NCBI RefSeq assembly: GCF_002105155.1
Contig: NW_019028994.1
Span: 496,001-560,000, forward strand
Reading direction: 5' to 3'
From: Lobosporangium transversale
Lineage: Eukaryota; Mortierellomycota; Mortierellomycetes; Mortierellales; Mortierellaceae
Length of the DNA: 64,000 bases
Shown: positions 36,825-47,160 of the stretch, piece after piece
Position numbering within the stretch: the stretch's first letter is position 1
Layout of the letters: every line of letters starts with the position of its first letter
Position numbers and translations under genes: made by a program
Notes under the pieces: generated by a model
Told to the model about the DNA's origin: nothing
Database searches by the model: none
What the model saw: the letters and a program-made list of their open reading frames with translations, nothing else

Positions 36825-37268
36825 TCAAAGCTCGTCTCGTTTGTGTCTTTGTCGTAGAGTTTGGACATCCACCTGGATAACACCTTGAACTGCCGAGATT
36901 GCCTCGACCACTTGCCTGTTCCTTTGCTCTTCTAATTGCTCTTCTGGGCCTTGTGCCCTGTGTGGCCCATGTGTTGCTGCGGCGGGAGTAGATATATGGC
37001 TGTTGTTGCTATTATTATTATTATTATTATTACTATTGCTGTTATTGTTACTGTTACTATCGTCCTGATGAGATGAAGAGACCTTGGGTATCCGATAAAG
37101 CAGATGATTTTTGAGTTGGCCCACATGACCCAGGTACTCTATTCCCGCAAGAGAGCCATTGCTTGTTGCTGCTGCCGTCTGTGTGGAGGTCACGACCTGA
37201 TCCAATGCCTCTGGATTGATTTTGACATCAAAATACGTATATAGGTTGAGGTCATATGTATGTGCCAT
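36825..37268 (-). CDS. Stand-alone kexin/proprotein-convertase-like prosegment protein
   Basis: 147 residues that look like the N-terminal prosegment of a kexin/furin-type protease with no protease following. Residues about 10-62 read YTYFDVKINPEALD then GIEYLGHVGQLKNHLLYRI, matching the convertase prosegment pattern (yhGqhGsLkxhyhF). An Asn/Ser spacer (about 68-95) follows, then VVEAISAVQGVIQVDVQTLR, the second half of the prosegment fold, and the dibasic HKR where a convertase would cut, after which only DEL and the stop remain. Prosegments act as intramolecular chaperones and inhibitors, so a chaperone or trans-inhibitor of kexin is plausible, like the subtilisin inhibitor Pbi2. The start at ATG 37268 has an ACCATGG context. 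The C-terminal RDEL resembles an ER-retrieval signal. No AUG-initiated signal peptide is visible. Prosegment similarity is fairly sure; function inferred. Confidence 0.7.
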   Translation of the reverse strand: MAHTYDLNLYTYFDVKINPEALDQVVTSTQTAAATSNGSLAGIEYLGHVGQLKNHLLYRIPKVSSSHQDDSNSNNNSNSNNNNNNNSNNSHISTPAAATHGPHRAQGPEEQLEEQRNRQVVEAISAVQGVIQVDVQTLRQRHKRDEL

Positions 37269-37480
37269 GGTAGCAGCAGGAAAAATCCAGTAGGAGACAA
37301 CAGATAAAACAACGATGAAAAGGCGCGTGGAATGAATGGAGAGAATGGTGGGCAAAAAGTATATGATGGAAGAAAAGAACAGGAAGGAATAGAAGAAAAA
37401 AAATGTTGCCAAGGGGGAGACAAGTAGACAATTTGGGCGAAGATGTGTTGAAGTAATGGAGTCGTCGAAACCAGCCACAT

Positions 37481-37487
37481 TTTTATA
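37481..37487 (-). promoter_or_regulatory. TATA box of the prosegment gene
   Basis: TATAAAA on the reverse strand about 215 bases before the start codon. If it is used, transcription would begin near 37450, giving a pyrimidine-rich leader of about 180 bases. That excludes the far-upstream in-frame Met near 37649. Confidence 0.45.
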
Positions 37488-38006
37488 GAAATTAATTATG
37501 ACGATAATCACATGTGATACGCCAAGAAGCAAGTTCGTTGACCACAATCGTAAAATAGGACGCGCACAATAGGCATCTGTAGGGCATAGTCTACAGGGAA
37601 AAAAAAAAAATAGGCAATGATGAGAGAAAGAGGAAAAGGAAGTTGCCATGAGGAAGGGTATACAGTAAAAAATGAGGGAAGGACCCCTCGTTATTCATCT
37701 ACGACAAAACAAATCTTTGTATATTGATAGTAAATAATGGCATTACAATTCAGTCCTCTGGAACCAGAGACCAAAGACTATTGCACGATAGAGTTTCGGC
37801 TCGGTGCACTGGCGCCAAGAGACGGAAATGGTTACTTTTGGAGAGGAACGTCAGAATGGAGCGCTCCTTCCTTGAGGTATTAGGTTGCAGCAGTAGAGGT
37901 GGCTTAGATCCTTCGGGCTTGGACTTGGAGTCGCGGGTCATTTAGTCCGAAGACGGACACATTTGTCTCTCCTACTGTCCTTTTACTCAAAGTCAACTTG
38001 TCTACA
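37488..38006. other. Intergenic region upstream of SDH4
   Basis: Divergent 5' region between the prosegment gene and SDH4. A 48-codon open frame at 37737-37883 (starting MALQFSPLEPETKDY) was seen, but nothing supports it beyond being open; it could be an upstream ORF in an SDH4 leader or chance. Confidence 0.4.
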
Positions 38007-38850
38007 ATGGCTCTCCGTCTTGCTACATCTCCCTTGGCGATGAGCCGCTCATCCCCAGCTATCCGACTTGCTACATCTCTCCGCTCCTCAACATCGTTGA
38101 ACGGTCGCATCTATTTCCATGCCTGTATGTTTAATTATTAAAAGTTATTTTTCTGTCCATCAACATTCTATATGGAAGACGATAAGCAGTAATGCTGATA
38201 ATGGAAAGGGAAAAGAAAAAAGAAAATACTTCAACAGGAAACTTTTTTTTTTATCGCGAATTGAACAAGAACCGTCAGGGAGAACAGCTTTTGGCAATAC
38301 AACAGTACGAGGTTTATAATGACACCAGGAAAAGGGCATTTTCTTATTACAGGACGAGCTCGCCAGCATGTTGTCAGAATATGTGCTTATTTTTTTCTTT
38401 TTTTTTTTTGTTTTTTGATGAATTCTTGGGAGAATAGCACGTAGTGCAGCTGCTGCAGCACCAGAACAGACTCCGCCTGATGTGACTGAAGTCTACAAGC
38501 CAACTGCTTTCAAAATCCCTCCACCTAATTCGGTTCATGGCTCCAAACATTGGGACTTTGAGCGTCTTTTGAGCGCCTCTTTGGTCCCATTGTTTGCAGT
38601 CTCTGCTATCAATGGCGCACACCCCATTACGGATGGTCTCTTGGGTGTTGTTGTTCCTATTCATTCCCACATTGGTTTCGATGCCATGATCACAGACTAT
38701 CTTCACCCTGGCAAGGTCGGTGTCTTTGCTAACAAAGCCATCAGCTGGACTCTTCGCGGTGCCACTCTCCTAGTCTTGGTTGGGTGCTATCAATTCAATG
38801 CCTCGGACGTTGGTTTGACCGAGTTGGTCAAGAGAGCTTGGACAGCATAA
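38007..38850 (+). CDS. SDH4: Succinate dehydrogenase membrane anchor, small cytochrome b subunit (CybS)
   Basis: Anchors complex II in the inner mitochondrial membrane and contributes to haem and ubiquinone binding. Exon 1 38007-38124 encodes a Ser/Arg/Leu-rich mitochondrial presequence (MALRLATSPLAMSRS). The intron 38125-38437 is GTATGT...AATAG, phase 1, with a poly-T stretch before the acceptor. Exon 2 38438-38850; 176 residues. The mature part has GSKHWDFERLLSASLVPL, the HSHIGFDAMITDYL motif (family H-x-H-x-G-x-x-x-x-x-x-D-Y, haem/quinone region), and three hydrophobic helices. Length and motif order match SDHD/CybS. The cation antiporter follows closely on the same strand (195 bases). Confidence 0.95.
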
Positions 38851-39045
38851 GGCTAAAAAGTAAAAGAAGCGCGAATCAATCCAATCGAATAAAATAAAGA
38901 GGAAAACGACTCTTTCTTTGCCATCATTTTTTTTTTTTTTTTTCCTTTAAGAAATACACATCTTTTTTTTTTTTGCTCAGCATAATAACCCCATGCTCTC
39001 GTACTTACACGCTCACCTATTATTTACACAACTTCCTTTTGTAGG

Positions 39046-40614
39046 ATGTTTTCATTATCATTACTTTACTTTGGCTTGTTTGTCCTTGCCCTCTGCTTCA
39101 CTGGAAGCGTCTTTGAAGATCTATTCCATTGCAGACTCTTAGGTGAACTCCTCATCGGTCTCCTCTTTGGCAATCTCGGGCAACTTCTTCCAGTAGACAA
39201 GACTGTCCTTTATTTGGCAGGCGAACTAGGCGTGCTCGCACTCATCTTTGAAGCAGGAATATGTACACAACTTCACAAGGTGGCTCGTGTCGGTTTGCGT
39301 GCAGCCCTGATTGGATTGATCGGTACCATCATTCCACTGTTGACAGGATTTGGCTTCATTTATCTTACCCATCATCAATACAGTCATCAATTACCAGATG
39401 AATCCAACAACAGCAGTGGATCACCGCCAGCAGCAGCCGGTGTTGATTTGGTCATTGAAGCCCTTGCATCAGGAGCAGCATTAGCGTCTACATCGATTGC
39501 AATTGCAGTGACAATGATGAAACAGCGTGACATCCTGGACACCTTTGTAGGCACTTTGATCACCACCGCAGCCATGTTGGACGATGTGATCAGCTTGATT
39601 CTTTTGGGAATCATTTCAGCCCTAGGAGGAGGAAGTGGTGAAAGTGGCAGTAGGGGCAAGATTCGTCCCATGACTATTCTTCAACCTGTTCTGGCGAGTC
39701 TTGGAATTGTTATCGTCGCCCTAATTGCATGTTTTGCTGTATGGAAACTACAAGGGCAAAAGCGACCAACATCATCTATTGAAGCAGAAAACCCTACTGG
39801 TACTGAGATGCAACATGTAACACCTTCACATACATTAGGACAAACAGTAAACACACCTGAATGTTCCAGGAGGAATAGCGCTAGGAAGGACGATGTAGGC
39901 CAAGAAGGCCAAGAGGTTTCCTCTCAGAGTACAACATCCCAGCACACTTCACCTCAACCCAATTCATTAATATCGCTTTATTACCGTCGATTCTCACCAA
40001 TAATCTTTTTCAGTGCCATGATATTGATAGGATTGGGATACAGTATCTTGGCTGAATATATTGGGAGCTCCAAATTTTTGGGTGCATTCATGGCAGGGGT
40101 CTTCTGTTCCACATTCCCAATCCTACGACAGCTTCATCATGAAAGAGTTGCCAATACTGTCCAGCCAGCACTCAATGCGATCTTCTTTGCCACCATTGGG
40201 TTTTCGATTCCATTGGAAAAGATCCTGGAGCCTACATTATTCGGATGGGGCGTCCTCTACGCTATCATTGCCTCCCTCTCAAAGCTTGCGACGGCTGTTG
40301 CTGTGCCATCGAATCTTGCAGATGTCGCTCAACAAGAATCAGATGGGACACAAGAAGAAGAACAACAACGGGAAGAACAACTAGACGCACAAGATCATCA
40401 TCGTCATCATCAAAGGAAAAGCAACTCGATTCATGATCGCTGGATGGTCGGTACAGCCATGATAGCACGTGGTGAACTAGGATTATTGATTGCACAACAG
40501 GCAATGCAGCAGGGTGTGATGGGACAAGCTGTCATGGTCATCAGCACCTGGTCCATCGTCCTATGCACATTAGTAGGCATAGCTGCTCTAGGCTTCATTA
40601 TGAATAAGGTCTGA
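39046..40614 (+). CDS. Monovalent cation/H+ antiporter (Na+/H+ exchanger domain, CPA type)
   Basis: 522-residue multispanning transporter expected to exchange Na+ or K+ for H+. It is a single exon, with about 12 hydrophobic helices. Family-type segments: GELLIGLLFGN (helix 2), LAGELGVLALIFEAG, LASTSIAIAVTMM, a helix with LDDVISLILL that carries paired Asp likely to form the ion-binding site, SKFLGAFMAGVF, and the C-terminal MIARGELGLLIA, which matches the IxRGExGhhhA signature of the exchanger fold. Two hydrophilic insertions (about 235-305 and 428-465) are Gln/Ser/His-rich loops. The start Met follows TTTTGTAGG, which resembles a splice acceptor, so a non-coding or short upstream exon is possible. 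Residue pattern suggests CPA2/NapA-like rather than eukaryotic NHE; the transported ion is not determinable. Confidence 0.88.
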   Translation: MFSLSLLYFGLFVLALCFTGSVFEDLFHCRLLGELLIGLLFGNLGQLLPVDKTVLYLAGELGVLALIFEAGICTQLHKVARVGLRAALIGLIGTIIPLLTGFGFIYLTHHQYSHQLPDESNNSSGSPPAAAGVDLVIEALASGAALASTSIAIAVTMMKQRDILDTFVGTLITTAAMLDDVISLILLGIISALGGGSGESGSRGKIRPMTILQPVLASLGIVIVALIACFAVWKLQGQKRPTSSIEAENPTGTEMQHVTPSHTLGQTVNTPECSRRNSARKDDVGQEGQEVSSQSTTSQHTSPQPNSLISLYYRRFSPIIFFSAMILIGLGYSILAEYIGSSKFLGAFMAGVFCSTFPILRQLHHERVANTVQPALNAIFFATIGFSIPLEKILEPTLFGWGVLYAIIASLSKLATAVAVPSNLADVAQQESDGTQEEEQQREEQLDAQDHHRHHQRKSNSIHDRWMVGTAMIARGELGLLIAQQAMQQGVMGQAVMVISTWSIVLCTLVGIAALGFIMNKV

Positions 40615-40703
40615 TTATGAGTTTACAATTGGAATGGTGCCTATCTTGTATTTCTTTTTTTCTTTTTCTTTTTTTTTTTTTTTTTTTTGTCAACATTATA
40701 TGG

Positions 40704-40734
<31 letters not shown>

Positions 40735-41129
40735 TCATCAGTACATCTCTACCCCTCTAATGCTACTTTAAATCCTAATCCCATTATGATAAATTTTATA
40801 TTTATTAAGACCAAACGTAATATATACACTATAATTTGGCTAGCAAAAAATAAAAATATTTAATAATAAAAATAGTGACTTGTGCAATGCCATAGCTAAC
40901 AGCTAAATTATGAATTACATTAATACATCATATCTGCGGCATGTAGCTATACAAAAAGAGATATATACCCTTTTTCCATTGCATTCCAAATTTACTATCA
41001 AGCTTGATTCTTCGTTTCGCACCACTGCTGACTGACAGTAGTGTGGTGTATCAATGTCTTCGATCTTCTGTAGATCTTGTATTGTGAAGGAAAACGTCGT
41101 ATGTTGTAGAGGAAGCTTATTGCAAAGAA

Positions 41130-41173
<44 letters not shown>

Positions 41174-41822
41174 TAATAAATCTACAGAGAGCGATTGGAA
41201 CGTTCATTTTTGCCACTAATGTAAAACCAACCACACCGTCACCGGTTAAACATTTTTTTTACAATGGCTTTCACCGACTTTAATCAGTTTTCAGCGGTTT
41301 AGTCGGTTTTTAACCAGTTTAATTCGGTTTTTACCAATTAAAACTATTAATATTTTTTGTACCATGAAAATAAAATAAAACAAAATAAAAGTCATGGTTA
41401 AATTTACCAGCTCAAATCACTGAGTTTGGGGAGAGTTCATCGTATGAAGGAAAGATTATATCACAACCAATGTAATCCACCTTAATGGAGCTGGCTAGGT
41501 TATATAGCTTTCATCTTTCTCGCTAAATTTTAGCCACCCTTTCAATATGTAAAAGATTTATGAGCCACCCTAAAATGACAAAGGATAGAACCGTTCTATT
41601 CTAACTGCTATTGATCAGTAAGACACTTTATCTCTATACTCTAGGTAAGATCTCTCCACTCCCCTCCATTCCGTACTATTATAATGGATAACGCGAGCTT
41701 CTACAAGAGCCGCACGCTCAAATCAAACGCTTAAGAAGCATAGTTGAACGCACTTGTATCCCATCAACTATCATCACCTCAATTCTTCTGATTAGTTTTT
41801 TTTTTTTTTTTTTTTTTTTCTT
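40615..41822. other. Gene-free intergenic region
   Basis: Poly-T (40668-40688) and poly-A (40706-40732) tracts just after the antiporter gene, an AAT trinucleotide run (41130-41182), and a degenerate patch rich in CGGTTT/AACCGG words (about 41220-41340) that is partly self-complementary. A poly-T tract of about 24 bases abuts repeat R1. No gene seen. Confidence 0.55.
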
Positions 41823-42494
41823 CTTCATTCGCAGTCAATTGTTGTGAGTTGTGTAATCAAATATGGCTTGACGGTGTGAAATATCTAATAAACATGGTGC
41901 AATGCTGCGATACTGTCTACCTTTTCTATCGCAATCCTAACAATCCTGACAATCCTGACGATCCTGGCAATCCTGACAATGCAGTTCCTCAAAGCAGTAA
42001 GACAGGCAAGACAATGTGTTTCTCGGGATAGTTTTGTTTAAGGTTGCGACTATGCACATCTACATCTCTGTGTCATAGTGCAGTAAAATATATTCACCCC
42101 ACTCCGCCCACTCTCTGCTCTCTTTGTTGTCTTGCAATCTTACCAAAACAAGCAAACAAACAAACTCTGTTGGTATGAGAGCACAGACCACGCAGCAAAG
42201 AGCTGCAAACGAAAATAAAAATAAAAAGAACCAGGATGCTGTTGATTGTCAAAGGCAGATGGGATTGTAGCCAGATGGATGCTTGTTGGATATTTCAGAG
42301 GATGAAGAGAAATTAAATGGGTTTTCATTCAATAGCATTAGAGGGGAAATGGGACTGCACTTTGTTGAAAAAAGATGAAAAAACCTCCAAATTGCGAAGC
42401 GCTTTTCATACGGAAAAAAGGTCCCACAATCGATCGACCATGTCAAAGGTTGGTGACAGATGAAAAGAAAGCAAGCCACTAGGTCCTGACAACG

Positions 42495-42502
42495 TATAAA
42501 AA
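42495..42502 (+). promoter_or_regulatory. TATA-like box in repeat R1
   Basis: TATAAAAA, about 85 bases before the GC-rich block and repeated exactly in R2 (48980-48987). It could direct Pol III (U6-like) or Pol II transcription of the block. Confidence 0.4.
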
Positions 42503-42586
42503 GGCCTCTCTTTCCTTTCTCTTTTGAATCTGTAACGGTGTAACGGCCTCCAAAGCGTTGAGTTAGTGCGCTCGAGAGTACTAGCC

Positions 42587-42778
42587 AATGTCCAACGGAC
42601 TCCATTTGCAGCCTGCAGGACGCTGTAGGTTGGATGGCGGGTTGGGCCCTGCGACGGGCGTGTCGGTAGACTGCTCTAGGGTTTATGGACCGGGGGGCGC
42701 GCAACCAGACCACCTCCACGTGGTGCGCCCTGGGCTGTCTGCTTCGCGGCAGACAGGCGAAGAGTCTGGTGTCTTTTT
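42587..42778 (+). ncRNA. Candidate structured RNA ending at a T5 run (copy 1)
   Basis: GC-rich island in AT-rich surroundings. A possible three-way junction: outer stem ACCAGAC (42704-42710) with GTCTGGT (42764-42770), enclosing CACC/GGTG (42711-42714 with 42722-42725, 7-base loop) and a perfect 8-bp hairpin CTGTCTGC/GCAGACAG (42735-42742 with 42749-42756, loop TTCGCG). TTTTT follows at 42774-42778, as in Pol III terminators. It was not matched to RNase P, SRP, U1-U6 or tRNA. 5' end uncertain. Pairings are seen; expression is inference. Confidence 0.35.
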
Positions 42779-44530
42779 GTTATTTATTTATGCACAGCTA
42801 CTCATCAACACTCTACTGTCCATTATGGGAGTCAAAATGGAAATAGAAAAAAGATCTTTCTGGCATCGTCATGTTTATATGGCAATAGTGACTTCATAGT
42901 GAGAAAGCCGCAGCTTTTATTGTCCTTTCTCTAGAGTCCAAGTCTTTGTCGCAAGGCCAGCATGCTGTGCTTGCCGGGGATCGCCTTTTTCTGCCCACTT
43001 TCTTAGACCTGCAGAACTGTGCATCAAGCTCGTTCTTGTCCTGTCTTGTCTTGTCTCGTTTGCCTTGTCTTGGCAAGTGCGCCACCAAATTGAAACATGT
43101 GCATTCAAACCATCAAAGCAACAGCCTCTTGCAGAACAATCAAACTCTATTTCGACAACATGCAAAACATGCAACACATTCATCATGACATGCAACTTAC
43201 TTCAGCGTACATTCATGACTTGGTCGAAAATACAACACGAGCAGCTTCCTCGACAAAATAAATAAATAAAAAGTTGTACATCTGTATATTACTATGTCTT
43301 GTGAATTGGAGCAGGTATAAATACTCGTCTCAAATAGGACTCATATTTAACCAGGTCATCTCATATGTGTTCTACAGGTAAGCGTTTGTAGCATCCTCGT
43401 CCAGCAGCTACGTTAATAAAGTATCATTGGTCAGCAAGCTGCCTTTGTCCAAGGAGTTGCAACCCTTTCTTCATCCTATTACCATGGTTTGAATGCGCTT
43501 CTGAAAAAACGGCAAGTATCTAAATACTCGCCTTGGCTTTACTCTCTCCTTCGCGCATACACTTTTAGTGAAGGAAATTACTAAGCTCATGTAATAAAGC
43601 ACGCAGTATTTTCAAGCTGTCGCAAATGAGATAAAGACGAGAATAATAATGCTTTGCCTTGAGGTTATTAACGAACGTCGCCATTGCAACGGAGACTAAA
43701 AAGCTTAAGATTCAAAAAAATAATGTATCGGCAAGAATGACAAACTCGAAATATTGAATATGTAGCACCTTTCGTTCATGTTAAGCTATTGATTGCATCA
43801 TTTCGAAACATAATGGGTGACTTGAATAAAAGAAAAGGGCATATACATGTATATCTAAGCATGATTGTGGGCTACATGTGTTTTGTATGATTTTAGAAAA
43901 GTAAAATAAGCGACTTTTGATTCCAGCTAAAGTTGTCTTTTAAACAGGGTGCGGGTCACGTGCGCTACTTCCGCAGAGCCTATGGCTAATGTTCAAACCA
44001 TTAATTTCTTTTTTAATTCACATCCACTCATCACCGTCAAAATAATCGCCGCCATCTATTCTTCAATTATATTATTATAAATAACAATCCTTGTACACGC
44101 GCTTCAATCTTTACTTCTCCTTATTTTAGTTTAGGGTAATTATAATAATCAATTGATTAATTAGAGCGCATTTTTTTCTCTGCCTTCATTAATCGTGTTT
44201 AACTCTATTCTCTTCCTTCTGCATTTCTCGCGTTTTTTTTTTTTTTTTTTTTTTTTTTTTTCTCCCTCGCTCCTTGTCCACTCTCAATTACCTCTCTCTG
44301 TTCCTATTCACTTTCATCGTGTGTTTCTCTTGGTAGAGGATTCTCTCTTTTTATCTTGGATTGGATGTCTAGATTTTTTCACTCTTAATTTAATGCTCAT
44401 TTCCCTTTATCGTTCTCAATACTGGAGGTCAAACTGATAGGCCTAGCTGTTAGTTGTAGCTGTGTTTATCATCAAGGTGGGTTGATCATTCCTCAATATG
44501 AACGTAGCCCTTCTCATTTGCTTTTGTTGC

Positions 44531-44918
44531 CTGCCCTCCCTGCTCCCCTGGCTTCTGCTAGTCACGCATTTATTGTTAATTTGCTGGTTGGTGGAGAGTT
44601 CCAGGCCCCCCAGAGGATGGTTAGTTTTCGCGGCCATGCACGACTACAGCACGTAGGTTGACTACCGGTTGTATTATCCGGCATGGTTCCGTCACTATGT
44701 TTGCAATCTATGTGAGCATTGTGATAGTAGCGACTGGTAACAGAGAGGGTTTATCTTTGTTCTTCTGTCTGCCCTTCTCTGCTCCCCTGGCTTCTGCTTG
44801 CCTGACAATCTATTACTGGTTGGTGGAGAGATCTAGGCCTCCCAGAGGAAGGGTTAGTTTTGTGGTCATTGCACGACTACAACACGTAGATTGACTACCG
44901 GTTGTATAATCCGGCATT
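44531..44918. repeat. Diverged direct duplication, period about 240 bp
   Basis: Copy 1 (44531-44686) and copy 2 (44770-44918) share, in order, CTGCTCCCCTGGCTTCTGCT, TGGTTGGTGGAGAG, CCCAGAGG, GCACGACTAC, ACTACCGGTTGTAT and ATCCGGCAT. A third partial copy (44991-45032) keeps ATTGGTGGAC and GCCGGTTATAC. Non-coding. Confidence 0.8.
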
Positions 44919-45110
44919 GACTGTGTCATTCTGCTCGGCACTTCGTCGGAGCATAATGACACTTGCAACTGACAAGAAAGGACACATGTGATTGGTGGAC
45001 AAGTTGTAGATGAAAGCCGGTTATACATTCGACTTTCATTTATTCACACATCACTTGTAATTCTCTAGTATCATGATGAAGAGGTTTAGTTTCCTGTAGT
45101 TCTGTAGTTT

Positions 45111-45111
<1 letters not shown>

Positions 45112-45158
<47 letters not shown>
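45112..45158 (+). repeat. 47-base T homopolymer
   Basis: The longest homopolymer in the window, immediately before the six-exon gene at 45175; it may be nucleosome-excluding promoter DNA or a retro-insertion scar. Confidence 0.8.
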
Positions 45159-45174
45159 CGAGTTGAATAACTAG

Positions 45175-47160
45175 ATGACGAACTGGAAAGATGATATCAA
45201 TGTTGAGCGAAGTGGTGCAGTATATTTCCTTTCGCAACCCTCACGTCCAAAATTTAGCCCATCTGAATACATTGAGTCTCGTGGATTAAGACAAGAGGAT
45301 TCACATGTGATATTGAGGGAATGGAATCGTTGGATTAAAGACCTGATGAACAGCAGACACTCTTTTATTCGAGAGGCTGCCAAGGCAGCAGGACTAATGA
45401 AGGCAGCAGATCTGGACAAGTTCTATGAAAAACGAATCGTTGCAAAGCGAAAACTCGACGTACTCAAAAGCTCTTCCGAACAACTTAAGGATGCAGATCA
45501 AAATCTGGCACGGCAGATTAAAAAGGGCGTTGAGGAGAGTCTGGACAGTACTGAGACCACAGATAAGCATGGTGATGCAAGCGATGTGGCTGTTGTGGAC
45601 CGACCGAAATTTATCTCAGAAGTATGCTCATTGATACAAAAGGAAAATGAGGTAGAGTACACGCAAGTGCTGTATTTGACCCCGACTGATCTGTGAGGCC
45701 CTTGATTAAACATCTTTCATTATAGGAACAATCCGTGTCTCTCCCACCAACCAGAGTGCTACTGAAACGCGGCAGGACGTCAAAGTCGGGTATTGCTTCA
45801 ATTACTGCAAGGCATGGTGGCCATCAACCCCCAGAGCACGATGTCAATGATGGAGCCAGAACACCACCACGTAATGTTCAGGGATACTGTGAGGAGATTC
45901 CTCTTGCAAAAGAGTAAGTGAGATCCTCTTTAGATCTTGAGTTTATATGACTGCCGCACAATCTCTAACTCATGGCTTCCGTCTCAATTTTTTCATAGCC
46001 TTGAGGCTGTTTTTAGACACGTTGATATCTCCGCAAATTTCCTACTACGTGAGGCCGACCAACGCCTATATGACGATGCCAGCAAATGGTTCAAGGCAAA
46101 AATTAAGACATCAACCGAACTGACGATAGCTGAGATGAGAACAACACGTTTTCAAGAAGATTGGATTCACGATCTGCTCTACTACAGGTAACGACCCATT
46201 CTTTGGTATTTATAAAGTATTCGACATGTGTGCAGTACGTTATTGATTATTGTCCTTACTATCATCATCAAAAGACTGATACTCCTACGTGCAGGACTCA
46301 ACCCAAATGTCGACGAAAACACATATACCTCGTTTTGGGTCTCACCAGATTTTTTCGCTCTTCAGACCGGCGTACAAGGTCTCATCAGCTCTGGTTTCGT
46401 CAATGAAAACCATTTTGGGCCTTCTGCTTGGCGTCGTTCCCTCGCAAGAGGCACACAGTCGTCGAAAGGTACGAATGTGGATGCGTACTTCATCGGAAGG
46501 GATGATTATGTGGACGTAATTTTCGAGAACATCGGTCCCCCTTCCTGTACCAACCATTCAAAACACCATGATGACAAAGAAAAAACATGGCGCAATGCCG
46601 CGGATGCCTTACTGGAAAGATACTACAATTCGTCCGGTTCCTTCGAAATTGCCAAGGGCTACAAGATCGTATGTGTCATTGTGTTCGGTAAGTTTTCTTG
46701 ATACTGTTGCATCTGGATCTTGCGCTTGGCATCGACTAACATATAATTTGATGATGCGCCTATTCTATTCCAGGTTATGATATTTCGATCTATACCGTCA
46801 GCATATTGGACAGGAATGAGTATCTAGTGCAGAAGGTATTCCAGGACAAGTATCATGTCCGTCGAGATGTATATCTTTCCAAGTTACTTGTGCATTTGAA
46901 GATTTGTCTTACAATTAAGGTATATTTATTGTTTACCGCTCTTACTTGCACTATCTTTGTTACATTATTGTTTCTGATCCTGAACTTTGTGACCTACAAC
47001 ACAGACTATTATGGAGGACAACTGGGATGTCTGTGTTGAGTTTGACAATTCCATCGAGTCTACTGTGAAGGAAGAACAAGCACATTTTAACATGAAAATT
47101 CATACCACTCCTATGAAGGCTCAAATCTCGCCTACGAAGAACAGAAGATTACCAATGTAA
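45175..47160 (+). CDS. Uncharacterised six-exon protein, possibly with a PD-(D/E)XK-like nuclease domain
   Basis: 522 residues. Exons 45175-45651, 45726-45913, 45999-46187, 46275-46687, 46774-46919, 47005-47160; every intron is GT-AG (74-87 bp) and all phases close. The N-terminal third is a charged helical region with coiled-coil character, then a linker. The C-terminal half holds NVDENTYTSFWVSPDFF, DAYFIGRDDYVDVIFENIGPP, a basic/helical KEKTWRNAADALLERYY, and GYKIVCVIVFGYDISIYTVSIL followed by a helix. The order Asp-strand, Glu-strand with GPP, helix, strand, strand is like a family common in Mucoromycota and Glomeromycotina whose fold I associate with PD-(D/E)XK nucleases; the expected Lys after the Glu is not evident. 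The third acceptor (AAAAG at 46274) is non-ideal but the only one keeping the frame. It neighbours NLR debris. Structure fairly sure, function unknown. Confidence 0.7.

Larger units (their letters stand above)
41823..43251. repeat. 1.43-kb direct repeat, copy R1
   Basis: The sequence from CTTCATTCGCAG to GCAGCTTCCTC recurs at 48299-49736 apparently without substitutions; the one difference seen is a 9-bp indel in a short tandem array (about 41936-41978). Both copies are flanked on the left by a T run. It holds a GC-rich block with potential RNA structure but no recognisable transposon protein. The longest open frames (for example 156 codons at 42249-42719, reverse) match nothing recognised. 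No target-site duplication could be found. Either a recently copied mobile element or a segmental duplication. Confidence 0.85.
43252..45174. other. Intergenic region with a diverged tandem duplication
   Basis: Contains poly-T (44234-44262), the direct duplication at 44531-44918 (separate entry) and a 47-base T run (45112-45158) that ends 16 bases before the start codon at 45175. No coding region was recognised. Confidence 0.55.

Noticed and set aside
36825..37649. Start of the prosegment gene at the upstream Met near 37649
   Set aside because: This would add low-complexity residues encoded upstream of a TATA box; the ACCATGG at 37268 is a better AUG start. The non-AUG possibility is kept as a finding.
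37737..37883. Short open frame upstream of SDH4
   Set aside because: No homology, no splice link to SDH4 in frame; kept only as a note in the intergenic entry.
41220..41340. CGGTTT/AACCGG-rich patch as a second inverted-repeat element
   Set aside because: Self-complementarity is weak and scattered; boundaries cannot be defined.
42249..42719. 156-codon frame inside R1 (and 48734-49204 in R2) as a gene
   Set aside because: Conserved only because the repeats are near-identical; no recognisable domain and it overlaps the GC-rich structured block.
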